A stretch of 40,085 bases of DNA from the NCBI GenBank assembly GCA_024402595.1, contig JAKSTL010000016.1, positions 1 to 40,085 on the forward strand, written 5' to 3'. Shown here in pieces: positions 27,691 to 35,390 of this stretch. Within the stretch, counting starts at the first letter, position 1, and every line of letters starts with the position of its first letter. The translations under genes and the position numbers were made by a program. The notes under the pieces were generated by a model. The model was not told where the DNA came from. It did no database searches and worked only from the letters and a program-made list of their open reading frames with translations. The DNA is from Treponema sp. GTDB taxonomy: Bacteria > Spirochaetota > Spirochaetia > Treponematales > Treponemataceae.

Positions 27691-29436
27691 CTAAGACTGT
27701 TCTGTCATAACTTCCTTGTAATAACCATTAAGAGCCATCAATTCATCGTGGGTTCCTTTTTCTGTAATCTGACCATTCTGTACAACAAAAATCACATCGC
27801 AAGCCTTAAAAGAAGAAACTCTATGGCTAATAATAAAGGTAGTATGTCCCTTACTTTGAACTTTAATAGACTCCCTGATTTTCTGTTCAGTTTCTGTATC
27901 CACAGCCGAAGTAGTATCATCCAAAATCATAATCTTTGGATTAGCCAGGAACAGACGAGCAAGAGCTATTCTCTGTTTTTGACCGCCAGACAAACCGACA
28001 CCCCGTTCACCAACAATTGTGTCATATCCATCAGTTAAATCTCCAATAAACTCTTTAACTCTTGCCAATTCAGCGGCCTTTTCCACTTCTTCAAAAGTTG
28101 CATCAGGATTTCCAAATGCAATGTTTCCTTCAACCGTATCACTAAAAAGGAACACTTCCTGCATAGTAATTCCCACATTCTTTCTCAGAACTTCTGGCAC
28201 ATAATCCCGAACATCTTTACCATCAATAAGAACAGAACCTTCTGTAACATCATAAAAACGGCATAAAAGATTAGCGATAGTAGTTTTTCCACTTCCCGTA
28301 GGACCTAAAATACCAATAGTCTGCCCCGGTTCCACCACAAAAGAAACATCTTTTAAAACCGGCACATCTTTATCGTAGGCAAAACTTACATTTCTAAACT
28401 CAACCTTTCCTGTAATTTGAGTTTCTTCTTCAGAATTGGCCGAATCAGATTTATTTGAATCTGGAATAAATCTATTTTTTACAGTTGGCTGAAGCTGCCA
28501 CAATTCATACAATCGTTCTGCACTGGCACCAAAGTTCTGAATGTTATCAACCAGCATACCAAACATGTTAATTGGCTGAATAAATGCCCACATTAAACCA
28601 TTAAAGGTAACCAGCTGACCAATGGTCATTTCATCATTAATTACCAGATAACCACCAAAAAGAATTAAAATAACAGGCAAAATACCTGTAAGAGTATCAA
28701 TCCAAGGTGTATATTTTACGCGAACATCTGCATTGGCCACAGAAGCATCTTTAAAAGCCTCGTTATCTTTATCAAAATTACTGATTTCGTAATCTTCCCG
28801 TACAAAGGCTTTAACAACACGGTTTCCTTCAATGTTTTCACCAACTCGTGTATTTAAAACAGCAAATTGATCTCGAACTTTCATATGAGCAGGTCGAATA
28901 TGAATCTTAAACTTCTGAACCAGCCAGATTACAAATGGAGCAATAATCATAAAGGCAAGCATGAGTTTCCAGTTTATAGAGCCCAAAGTAACAATAGAAA
29001 AAATGTAAATCAAGCTGTTTTCCAAAGTTTGATACAATACCCAGGCAACAAAATGGCGAACTTTATCCAAATCCGAAGTTAAAAGTGTAAGAACATTACC
29101 ACCCGGTGCTTTATCATACCAGGCAAAATCTAAAGTCTGAATATGAGCATACAAATCTTCCCGCATCTTTCTAATAACATTCTGACTGCAATGTTCAAAA
29201 ATTACCTGATAAGAATAGCGGAAAATAGCCTTGAACAAAGTGGTAAGAACCATGATAGAAATCAACTTGATAAGTAAACTGTAGCTTCTATTTTCTACTG
29301 TAATAACTTTATCAACAATTGTTCCTGTTATTAATGGATTTACCATATTTACTGCAGCAACAATTACAGTGATTGTTAAACCTGCCGCCATCCAAAAGCG
29401 ATATTTTTTAATATAACTCCAAATCCACTTATACAT
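27691..29436 (-). CDS. ABC exporter half-transporter, degenerate-site subunit (BmrC/TM287-like)
   Basis: 581 residues with an N-terminal six-helix membrane domain (about 12-310) and C-terminal ATPase. Walker A is GPTGSGKTT and the signature is a canonical LSGGQ, but Walker B ends IMILDDTTS, so the catalytic glutamate is replaced by aspartate. The H-loop is IISHRVSS. This is the hallmark of the non-hydrolysing site in asymmetric exporters such as BmrCD and TM287/288. The ribosome site GGGAG is somewhat distant (about 13 bases). It diverges from the araC-type regulator gene across 182 bases. Confidence 0.93.
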   Translation of the reverse strand: MYKWIWSYIKKYRFWMAAGLTITVIVAAVNMVNPLITGTIVDKVITVENRSYSLLIKLISIMVLTTLFKAIFRYSYQVIFEHCSQNVIRKMREDLYAHIQTLDFAWYDKAPGGNVLTLLTSDLDKVRHFVAWVLYQTLENSLIYIFSIVTLGSINWKLMLAFMIIAPFVIWLVQKFKIHIRPAHMKVRDQFAVLNTRVGENIEGNRVVKAFVREDYEISNFDKDNEAFKDASVANADVRVKYTPWIDTLTGILPVILILFGGYLVINDEMTIGQLVTFNGLMWAFIQPINMFGMLVDNIQNFGASAERLYELWQLQPTVKNRFIPDSNKSDSANSEEETQITGKVEFRNVSFAYDKDVPVLKDVSFVVEPGQTIGILGPTGSGKTTIANLLCRFYDVTEGSVLIDGKDVRDYVPEVLRKNVGITMQEVFLFSDTVEGNIAFGNPDATFEEVEKAAELARVKEFIGDLTDGYDTIVGERGVGLSGGQKQRIALARLFLANPKIMILDDTTSAVDTETEQKIRESIKVQSKGHTTFIISHRVSSFKACDVIFVVQNGQITEKGTHDELMALNGYYKEVMTEQS

Positions 29437-29534
29437 AAAATTATTTGTACTCCCATTATTTTGAAGTTTTATACAACTTTTCCAAAATCTAAGTTGTTTT
29501 GCCTAATTTTTTATTATATTTAATAATAAACTAG

Positions 29535-29553
29535 CACTAAGTTCATTATAGTG
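29535..29553. promoter_or_regulatory. Possible operator between the ABC operon and the AraC-type gene
   Basis: The inverted repeat CACTA (29535-29539) N9 TAGTG (29549-29553) lies in the divergent intergenic region (29437-29618). It is short, and the region is very AT-rich; a -35-like TTGTAC (about 29577) with AATTAT 17 bases on may be the regulator's promoter. Low confidence. Confidence 0.25.
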
Positions 29554-29618
29554 ATATAAAAAAGTTAGAATTGTATTGTACAAATCTCTAAATAACAAAA
29601 TTATATGGGAGCTGAATA

Positions 29619-30518
29619 ATGGATGATTTATTCGAATACAGTGACAGCTTAAATGCACCTTTTCAGGCATTTCCTGGGGATTGGACTTATGTAAAGCCCC
29701 ACTGGCATTATTTCACAGAAATGGTGTATCTGGTAAAAGGGATTCTCTTTGCCGAGGTGGAAAACCATAAATACACTATGAATCCTGGTGATATGATTAT
29801 CTTTCATCCAAAACAGATTCACTCATTTTTAGATTACCCAACAAAAGAAGCTACTCACGAAAAACCTTTGTTTTATGTAATTAAATTTGATGATATGATT
29901 CTTTCCAATACAACACCAGGTTCACCAAAACTTCCAAAGCTTCTTTCAAATATGAATCTGCAGGATGTACCATACAATCTGATTACAGAACGAGAATTAC
30001 AGTATAACCCTGTTAAATTGTTTTTTGAGCACTGCATCTGGGAAACAACCCACAAAGAATTTGGCTATGATATTAAAGTTGCCTGTAACATCAGTTTGAT
30101 TATTACTGAACTTGTACGAATATGGTTAAGACGAGGGATGAAACTGTCGGACAAAACAACTTTTGATCAGTTTTCTTCTTCTGATTTTTCAGTTCTAGAG
30201 TTCATAGATAAACATTCTTCCGAAAACATCAACATAGAAGAATTAGCAAGTCGTTGCGGAATGTGTTACTCAAACTTTGCAAAACAATTCAAGGCCCAAT
30301 TTGGAAAAACCTGTAAAGAATACATTGAGTTTGTAAGAATCTGTAAAGCCGATACCCTTCTGCTCTATACAGATAAAACCTTAGATTATATCAGTCAGGA
30401 AACAGGATTCACCGATGCAAGTCATTTTATAAGGACATATAAAAAAATCAGAGGCATAACTCCAAAACAGCGACGAATTAAAAAAACTCCTGATATAGAA
30501 ATTACATCCAATATTTAA
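29619..30518 (+). CDS. AraC-family transcriptional regulator
   Basis: 299 residues. The N-terminal cupin-like effector domain (about 15-90) has PHWHYFTEMVYLVKG and NPGDMIIFHPKQIHSF. The C-terminal AraC-type double HTH (about 188-285) has IEELASRCGMCYSNFAKQFK (first HTH), YISQETGFTDASHFIRTYKK (second) and the closing RGITPKQRR. Such regulators usually sense sugars. It is divergent from the ABC exporter and close to GH43 and GH13 genes, so either is a candidate target. GGGAG lies 8-9 bases before the ATG. Confidence 0.92.
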   Translation: MDDLFEYSDSLNAPFQAFPGDWTYVKPHWHYFTEMVYLVKGILFAEVENHKYTMNPGDMIIFHPKQIHSFLDYPTKEATHEKPLFYVIKFDDMILSNTTPGSPKLPKLLSNMNLQDVPYNLITERELQYNPVKLFFEHCIWETTHKEFGYDIKVACNISLIITELVRIWLRRGMKLSDKTTFDQFSSSDFSVLEFIDKHSSENINIEELASRCGMCYSNFAKQFKAQFGKTCKEYIEFVRICKADTLLLYTDKTLDYISQETGFTDASHFIRTYKKIRGITPKQRRIKKTPDIEITSNI

Positions 30519-30552
30519 TCAAAACTGTCATACAACCTCCGAATCTCACATC

Positions 30553-30562
30553 TTGTATACTA
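30553..30562. promoter_or_regulatory. Likely autoregulatory operator of the GntR/FCD gene
   Basis: TTGTATACTA fits the TNGTATACNA pattern reported for many FCD-type GntR regulators, with a perfect GTATAC palindromic core. It touches the -35 element (30564-30569), so binding would block the regulator's own promoter. A second partly symmetric element, ACTAGT-TG-ACTAGT, overlaps it on the right. Confidence 0.5.
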
Positions 30563-30563
30563 G

Positions 30564-30592
30564 TTGACTAGTTTTAAAGTAACTTCTATATT
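30564..30592 (+). promoter_or_regulatory. GntR gene promoter, leaderless geometry
   Basis: TTGACT (30564-30569), 17 bases, TATATT (30587-30592), then 9 bases to the ATG at 30602. The predicted leader is about 2 bases and no Shine-Dalgarno exists. Confidence 0.65.
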
Positions 30593-30601
30593 TTTAATAT
30601 T

Positions 30602-31276
30602 ATGAAAATATTATTAAAAGCAGATAGAGAATCCAACAGAGATTTTGCATTCAGAGTTGTCAGAGAAAATATTATAAATCTTAAGCTTCAACCAGGCAGC
30701 ATGATAAGTGAACAGGATATAGCCAATGAGTTGAACTTATCAAGAACGCCCGTTCACGAAGCTTTACAGGAATTAGCCCGTACAAAAATCATAGAAATAC
30801 TTCCACAGCGAGGAAGCCTTGTAAGTCTTATAGATATGTCTTTAGTTGATGAAGCAGTTTTTGTCCGCGCCACCATTGAAGCCGCAGTAACTGAACAAGC
30901 CTGTAAAATTGCCACTCCAGAAGATATTGTAAAATTGGAAGAAAATGTAAACCTGCAGGAGTTTTATCTTTTAAAAGAAAATCTTGATAAAATTATGGAG
31001 CTGGATAATGCTTTCCACGAATCCATGTACAAAATTACAAACAAAATGCTTTGTCATTCTATGGTAAAAACCATAAACATTCATTACGACCGATTCAGGG
31101 AATTACGACTTCATACTTCAGATACAAATAATATTATTCAGGAACATAAAAACATTCTTCAGGCATTCCAGAATAAAGCACCAGAAGCCGCAAAAGAATG
31201 TCTGCTTCAACACTTAAACCGTCACTCTATTGACGAAAAAGATATGAGAGCAAAATATCCACAATATTTCGCCTAA
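30602..31276 (+). CDS. GntR-family regulator, FCD subfamily
   Basis: 224 residues. The N-terminal winged HTH (about 10-75) carries the GntR signature: LQPGSMISEQDIANELNLSR and TPVHEALQELAR, then IEILPQRGSLVS. The C-terminal FCD all-helical domain (about 85-210) contains the putative metal ligands D and H in LDNAFHESMY, EHKNIL and HLNRH. FCD regulators typically repress sugar-acid or organic-acid genes and release DNA on ligand binding. No target enzymes adjoin it directly; tRNAs and a GH13 gene follow. Autorepression is suggested by the operator at its -35. Confidence 0.92.
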   Translation: MKILLKADRESNRDFAFRVVRENIINLKLQPGSMISEQDIANELNLSRTPVHEALQELARTKIIEILPQRGSLVSLIDMSLVDEAVFVRATIEAAVTEQACKIATPEDIVKLEENVNLQEFYLLKENLDKIMELDNAFHESMYKITNKMLCHSMVKTINIHYDRFRELRLHTSDTNNIIQEHKNILQAFQNKAPEAAKECLLQHLNRHSIDEKDMRAKYPQYFA

Positions 31277-31279
31277 TGT

Positions 31280-31301
31280 AAAAAAAAATTAATTTTTTTT
31301 T
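31280..31301. promoter_or_regulatory. A/T tract upstream of the tRNA promoter
   Basis: A-tract followed by T-tract, ending 9 bases before the tRNA -35. It could act as an UP element binding the RNA polymerase alpha subunit, or be a weak terminator for the GntR gene. Together with the tRNA genes it accounts for much of the gene-free stretch 31277-31682. Confidence 0.35.
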
Positions 31302-31310
31302 GTAAACTTA

Positions 31311-31339
31311 TTGACATTTTTTTTAGGATTTTATAATAT
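31311..31339 (+). promoter_or_regulatory. tRNA-Asp promoter
   Basis: Consensus TTGACA (31311-31316), 17 bases, TAATAT (31334-31339); an overlapping TATAAT at 31332-31337 gives a 15-base spacer. Transcription would start about five bases before the tRNA. Confidence 0.8.
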
Positions 31340-31350
31340 ATAAACATCAA

Positions 31351-31424
31351 GCGGGCGTAGCGAAGCTGGTTATCGCGCTGGCCTGTCACGCCGGAGATCG
31401 CGGGTTCGAGCCCCGCCGCTCGCG
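31351..31424 (+). tRNA. tRNA-Asp (GTC)
   Basis: Complete cloverleaf: acceptor GCGGGCG with CGCTCGC (one G-U), D arm GCGA/TCGC, anticodon stem CTGGC/GCCGG with loop CTGTCAC (anticodon GTC), and T arm GCGGG-TTCGAGC-CCCGC. Discriminator G. CCA is not encoded. Confidence 0.96.
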
Positions 31425-31426
31425 CT

Positions 31427-31467
31427 AATCCTTCCAATTCTTAATAGTTTTGGAAGGATTTTTTTTT
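31427..31467 (+). terminator. Rho-independent terminator after tRNA-Asp
   Basis: AATCCTTCCAA (31427-31437) pairs perfectly with TTGGAAGGATT (31450-31460), followed by a run of T. It separates the two tRNAs. Confidence 0.85.
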
Positions 31468-31480
31468 ACTTAATTTCTTA

Positions 31481-31553
31481 CGGGCAATAGCGCAGTTGGT
31501 AGCGCACTAGCTTCGGGAGTTAGATGTCCCGGGTTCGAATCCCGGTTGCCCGA
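31481..31553 (+). tRNA. tRNA-Pro (CGG)
   Basis: Complete cloverleaf: acceptor CGGGCAA/TTGCCCG, D arm GCGC/GCGC, anticodon stem CTAGC/GTTAG with loop TTCGGGA (anticodon CGG), and T arm CCGGG-TTCGAAT-CCCGG. Discriminator A, no encoded CCA. No clear promoter lies between it and the preceding terminator. From here to 31682 I see only the GH13 leader. Confidence 0.96.
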
Positions 31554-31633
31554 ATTACTCTTTTCTTTTATCAAAACCATCCTGTAAAATCAAATAAGCT
31601 AATTTTTTTATTTTTAATTCCTTCCCTATGAGT

Positions 31634-31639
31634 TATAAT
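31634..31639 (+). promoter_or_regulatory. Candidate -10 of the GH13 gene
   Basis: A perfect TATAAT with only a poor -35 (TTTTTA at 31611-31616). It would give a leader of about 36 bases carrying the GCAGGAG before the ATG. Confidence 0.4.
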
Positions 31640-31682
31640 ATTAACCACAAAATAAAATTAGACATTTGCAGGAGTTCAAAAA

Positions 31683-33260
31683 ATGGCAAATCAACCAGAA
31701 TGGTTAAAAACCGCAATCTTTTATCAGATTTATCCTCAATCCTTTTATGATACCAACGGCGACGGAACTGGAGATATAAATGGCATCATCTGCAAATTAG
31801 ACTACATAAAAGAACTTGGCTGTAATGCCATTTGGTTAAATCCTTGCTTTGAATCTCCTTTTGGCGATGCAGGCTACGATGTTTCTGATTATTACAAAGT
31901 TGCCACCAGATATGGCAGCAATTTTGACTTGGAACGACTTTTTGAAGAAGCTCATAAACGAAACATGCATGTTCTCTTGGATTTAGTTCCGGGGCATACT
32001 TCTGTGGAACATCCTTGGTTTCTAGAATCTATGAAAGCCGGAAAAAATGAGTTTACCGACAGATACATTTGGACAGATTCAATTTGGGAGGAAGTTCCAA
32101 GTTTGGGAAATCTAAGAGGCATTTCCGACAGAGATGGCTCTTGTGGTGTAAACTTTTTCTCTCATCAACCTGCATTAAATTATGGATTTTACAAAATTAC
32201 CAGACCATGGCAACAATCTCCTGATGAACCAGGCCCAACCGCAACATTGGAAGAAATGAAAAATGTCATGCGATTTTGGCTAAAAAAAGGTTGTGACGGC
32301 TTTAGAGTTGATATGGCTGGCTCTTTGGTAAAACAAGATGTAGATGGAAAAGGAACTATCGAATTATGGCAAAAAGTTCGTCCATTTTTAGATGAAGAGT
32401 TTCCTGAATCTGCATTAATTTCTGAGTGGGGAGAACCTGATAAATCACTTCAAGCAGGCTTTCATATGGATTTTTTACTTCACTTTGGACCTTCCCACTA
32501 CAATGATTTATTCCGTTGTTCAGAACCATATTTTTCATCCCGTGGAAAAGGATCTATAAACGCCTTTATAGAAAAATATTTGGAAAATTACGAAAAATCA
32601 GAACAAAAAGGCTTAATCTGTATTCCTTCTGGAAATCATGATATGGACAGGCTTGCTAGAACCTTATCTCAGGAAGAAATGAAAATTGCATTTGCTTTCC
32701 TTCTTTCCATGCCAGGCGCACCTTTCATTTACTATGGTGATGAAATTGGTATGCGTTACATAGAAGGATTAACTTCTGTTGAAGGCGGATATGGACGCAC
32801 TGGTTCACGAAGCCCAATGCAATGGGATAACACACAAAACATGGGATTTAGTTCTGCAGAAAAATCAAAGTTGTACATTCCAACAGATACTTCTTTGGAT
32901 AGTCCTAATGTGGAAGCACAAAAAAATAATCCATACTCACTTTGGCACGAAGTAAAAAGAGTAATTGAAACAAGACTTTCAAATCCAGCTTTACAAAATT
33001 GCAGTGCAATTGAGTTTATTCCTTCAAGAAATGAATATCCATTGGTTTATAAACGAAGCTGTAGCGAACAAACAATCTTTGTAATAATTAATCCATCTGC
33101 CCAGGAATGTGATGTTTCATTGCCAGTTACACAAAACAATTGCTCTGGAAAAATTATTTATAGTACAGGTGGACAAATAAGCCAATCTCAAAATCAGGAA
33201 TGTTTGGTTTATCATATAACAGGTGGAACAGCGGCATTTATTGAACTGATAAATAACTAG
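31683..33260 (+). CDS. GH13 alpha-glucosidase / alpha-amylase family enzyme
   Basis: 525 residues with a GH13 (beta/alpha)8 barrel starting at IFYQIYPQSF. The catalytic set is nucleophile D210 in GFRVDMAG, acid/base E248 in ISEWGEP and transition-state stabiliser D320 in SGNHDMDR. Domain B (about 100-180) is short, and a C-terminal beta domain (about 430-525) follows. YDTNGDGTGDINGI near the N-terminus is the calcium-loop-like sequence common in oligo-1,6-glucosidases and maltases. There is no signal peptide, so imported malto- or isomalto-oligosaccharides are likely substrates; subfamily not resolved. AGGAG lies upstream of the ATG at normal distance. Confidence 0.92.
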   Translation: MANQPEWLKTAIFYQIYPQSFYDTNGDGTGDINGIICKLDYIKELGCNAIWLNPCFESPFGDAGYDVSDYYKVATRYGSNFDLERLFEEAHKRNMHVLLDLVPGHTSVEHPWFLESMKAGKNEFTDRYIWTDSIWEEVPSLGNLRGISDRDGSCGVNFFSHQPALNYGFYKITRPWQQSPDEPGPTATLEEMKNVMRFWLKKGCDGFRVDMAGSLVKQDVDGKGTIELWQKVRPFLDEEFPESALISEWGEPDKSLQAGFHMDFLLHFGPSHYNDLFRCSEPYFSSRGKGSINAFIEKYLENYEKSEQKGLICIPSGNHDMDRLARTLSQEEMKIAFAFLLSMPGAPFIYYGDEIGMRYIEGLTSVEGGYGRTGSRSPMQWDNTQNMGFSSAEKSKLYIPTDTSLDSPNVEAQKNNPYSLWHEVKRVIETRLSNPALQNCSAIEFIPSRNEYPLVYKRSCSEQTIFVIINPSAQECDVSLPVTQNNCSGKIIYSTGGQISQSQNQECLVYHITGGTAAFIELINN

Positions 33261-33350
33261 GAGGTTCAACCAAATATTTAAAACAAATATTGGTCAAAAG
33301 CGATATTTATTTCTGTAAACAATTATTTTATGTTTTTTTACAAAAAAAGT

Positions 33351-33379
33351 TTGACAGATGAAATTTTAACACATATACT
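33351..33379 (+). promoter_or_regulatory. Strong orphan promoter of a candidate small RNA
   Basis: Consensus TTGACA (33351-33356), 17 bases, TATACT (33374-33379), preceded by an A-tract. There is no open reading frame with a ribosome site downstream before the terminator at 33491-33527. Confidence 0.75.
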
Positions 33380-33386
33380 AATAATA

Positions 33387-33527
33387 CGAAATTAGTCTTG
33401 TTTTTAGTGGTAGTTCATACAGTTTTTTATTCTTTGTGCGTTTAGACTTTTTTACGCTAGCACAAATACTGAGTGAATACCTCTAAAAAAAATCCTGGTG
33501 TTTATTTAAGCATCAGGATTTTTTTAT
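33387..33527 (+). ncRNA. Candidate small RNA of about 140 nt with rod-like fold
   Basis: Bounded by a consensus promoter and a strong terminator. The ends of the central part pair: TTTTTAG (33401-33407) with CTAAAAA (33483-33489), GGTA (33409-33412) with TACC (33478-33481), TTCA (33414-33417) with TGAA (33474-33477), and CAGT (33420-33423) with ACTG (33468-33471). After a one-sided internal loop of 9 bases, TTTGTGC (33433-33439) pairs with GCACAAA (33460-33466). It matches no RNA family I can name; the rod with a bubble recalls 6S RNA but is shorter. It occupies most of the gene-free stretch 33261-33611. Confidence 0.55.
33491..33527 (+). terminator. Terminator of the candidate small RNA
   Basis: AATCCTGGTG (33491-33500) pairs with CATCAGGATT (33511-33520) through ten pairs including one G-U, followed by T7. 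Confidence 0.85.
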
Positions 33528-33544
33528 TTAACATTCGATTAAAA

Positions 33545-33580
33545 CAAAAAAAGGCATTCACGCAAAAACGCAAATGCCTT
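33545..33580 (-). terminator. Terminator after efp
   Basis: On the minus strand AAGGCATT (33580-33573) pairs with AATGCCTT (33558-33551), with inner GCG/CGC pairing, followed by a T run (A-tract 33545-33552 on the plus strand). Confidence 0.85.
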
Positions 33581-33611
33581 CGTATTTCAGTTTATATATT
33601 GAATATTAAAC

Positions 33612-34181
33612 TTAGTTCTTTGCCCTTTCAAGGAATGAACCGTCACGAGTATCAATAACAATTCTTTCGTCTGTATTGATGAACAATGGAACACGAACTT
33701 CAATTCCAGTATCAAGTGTAGCTGGTTTCAAAGATTTTCCAGAAGTATCACCTTTAACACCTGGTTCACAGTATGTAACAGTACGAGTTACACGAACAGG
33801 AAGATCAATACCTACTGGTTTTCCTTCATAGAATGTAAGATTTACTTCGAGATCATCATCTGGAGTAATATAACCAGCATAATCTCCCAAATCTTCTTTA
33901 GCTAATTCGAACTGTTCATATGTATCCTGATCCATGAAAACATATGTTTCGCCATCGATGTAAGAAAGTTTTGTTGTGTGTGGTTCGAGGTCAACTTCAT
34001 CAAATTTTTCACCTGCATCAATACCAAGATCCATTGTAGAACCTGTTACAAGATTCTTTACACGGAAGCTAGTAACCATACCAGCACGACCAGAACGCTG
34101 TCCGAGCATCTTCTGAACAATAAGAGCATTTCCTTCATAAATGAATGCTGTTCCAACTTTTAACTGTGATGTCATTAACAT
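33612..34181 (-). CDS. efp: Elongation factor P, arginine-type (EarP substrate)
   Basis: 189 residues, full length, with KOW-like domain I (about 1-65) and two OB folds. EF-P enters the ribosomal E site and relieves stalling at polyproline. The tip of the domain I loop is QRSGRAG, with Arg at residue 32 counted from MLMTSQ, the position rhamnosylated by EarP in Pseudomonas. Lysine-type EF-P has Lys there. The gene lies 42 bases after earP on the same strand. AGAGG stands 9 bases before the ATG at 34181; a second ATG two codons later is less well placed. Confidence 0.96.
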   Translation of the reverse strand: MLMTSQLKVGTAFIYEGNALIVQKMLGQRSGRAGMVTSFRVKNLVTGSTMDLGIDAGEKFDEVDLEPHTTKLSYIDGETYVFMDQDTYEQFELAKEDLGDYAGYITPDDDLEVNLTFYEGKPVGIDLPVRVTRTVTYCEPGVKGDTSGKSLKPATLDTGIEVRVPLFINTDERIVIDTRDGSFLERAKN

Positions 34182-34223
34182 AATATAAAACCTCTAAAAA
34201 AAAGTATCTAAATAATAATCTAT

Positions 34224-35369
34224 TTATATTATAATATTTTTATCAATAAAAGTCATTAGTTTATGTACCAGGTCGCCATTTTTTCGCAAATCCATAGCAA
34301 ATTGAACAAATCCAAGCTCCAAATTATTAGCCTTTTCAAAAAATTTATATATATGCTCTTCCAATTTCAAGGCGTCTTCTTCCATTTCAGTCTGATTAAT
34401 TCCAATCCATGCTTCTTCTATAATTCTAAAATATTCTTCCGGAAAATACGGACGCAGTTTTGATAACAATGCATTAACCTTTACCAATTGATATTCATCG
34501 CTTTGAGGATAGGCATGCCAGATAAAAGGAATACCAGACAAACAAGCTCTACTCATGGATTCTTCTCCACGAATAACAAGAACAGAGGATTTTTGCATTA
34601 AAGCATCCCAATCACTTTGATTTAAAAACGGAAGCTCTTCCAACATTTCCATTTTTCCAGAAACATCAGCCCAGGCTTTTACAAACGAATCTTTTCCCCG
34701 CCCCTGTGCAACACAAACTTTTTTCTCGTTCTTTCCACAAAAGGAATCACTTGGTTCATCCAATGAAGCTTCACACAAAATTCTATTCAAAGCTTTTGCC
34801 AAACCAGTCCAATCCCTTTCATAAGTGAAAATCAAAATATTACCGCAAGGATTTCTCTTTGGAAGATTTTTCCATGCTTCATCAATAACAAGCCCACCAG
34901 TTTTATCTGTAAATCCCGGCATAAAATTGACCTTTTGAACCTTTGCACTTCTTGTTAATGATTGCAGGCAATGAAAAGATTCCGCATAATCCTCCGCCGT
35001 CAAATAATCAATCATAATTATTTGAACAGTACGGTTCAATTTATCTTCAAAAAGGATTTTTTCCATCCAATCTGGACGCCCGCATTGAAAACACTCCAAA
35101 ATAATTGAAAGCTTTTCTCCATCATTTTTTTTGAAAGTATCATAGCAAAAAGAAAAATTATTCCAATTATAAACATTTAGGCCATTTATTATTTGGAAAT
35201 CCATCTGAGGATTAACATCGCTGCATATTTTATTAAAAGAAAGCAGATCATCCACAATCAAGTTCACCTGAGTTTCTGGATAATCAGACAGCAAATGATT
35301 AGCCATGCGAAAAACAACTCCAATATCACCAAAATTATCAACAACTTTACACAAAATAGTGATTTCCAT
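34224..35369 (-). CDS. earP: EF-P arginine rhamnosyltransferase EarP
   Basis: 381 residues, GT-B fold (GT104). It transfers rhamnose from dTDP-rhamnose to the EF-P arginine. The N-terminal motif VVDNFGDIGVVFRMA contains the catalytic acids D11 and D15. The nucleotide-binding C-terminal motif RGEESMSRA holds R267 and E269, followed by PFIWHAYPQ. These match the residues shown to be essential in bacterial EarP. The efp gene directly downstream confirms the assignment. GAGG lies before the ATG. dTDP-rhamnose synthesis genes are not in this window. Confidence 0.96.
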   Translation of the reverse strand: MEITILCKVVDNFGDIGVVFRMANHLLSDYPETQVNLIVDDLLSFNKICSDVNPQMDFQIINGLNVYNWNNFSFCYDTFKKNDGEKLSIILECFQCGRPDWMEKILFEDKLNRTVQIIMIDYLTAEDYAESFHCLQSLTRSAKVQKVNFMPGFTDKTGGLVIDEAWKNLPKRNPCGNILIFTYERDWTGLAKALNRILCEASLDEPSDSFCGKNEKKVCVAQGRGKDSFVKAWADVSGKMEMLEELPFLNQSDWDALMQKSSVLVIRGEESMSRACLSGIPFIWHAYPQSDEYQLVKVNALLSKLRPYFPEEYFRIIEEAWIGINQTEMEEDALKLEEHIYKFFEKANNLELGFVQFAMDLRKNGDLVHKLMTFIDKNIII

Positions 35370-35390
35370 ATAAACCTCTGAATAAAAAAA

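Noticed and set aside
33387..33527. Annotating the candidate small RNA as 6S, SRP RNA or tmRNA
   Set aside because: No GNAR-loop motif of SRP RNA and no tRNA-like ends of tmRNA are present, and the rod is shorter than usual 6S with a small apical stem. Only a generic label is supported.
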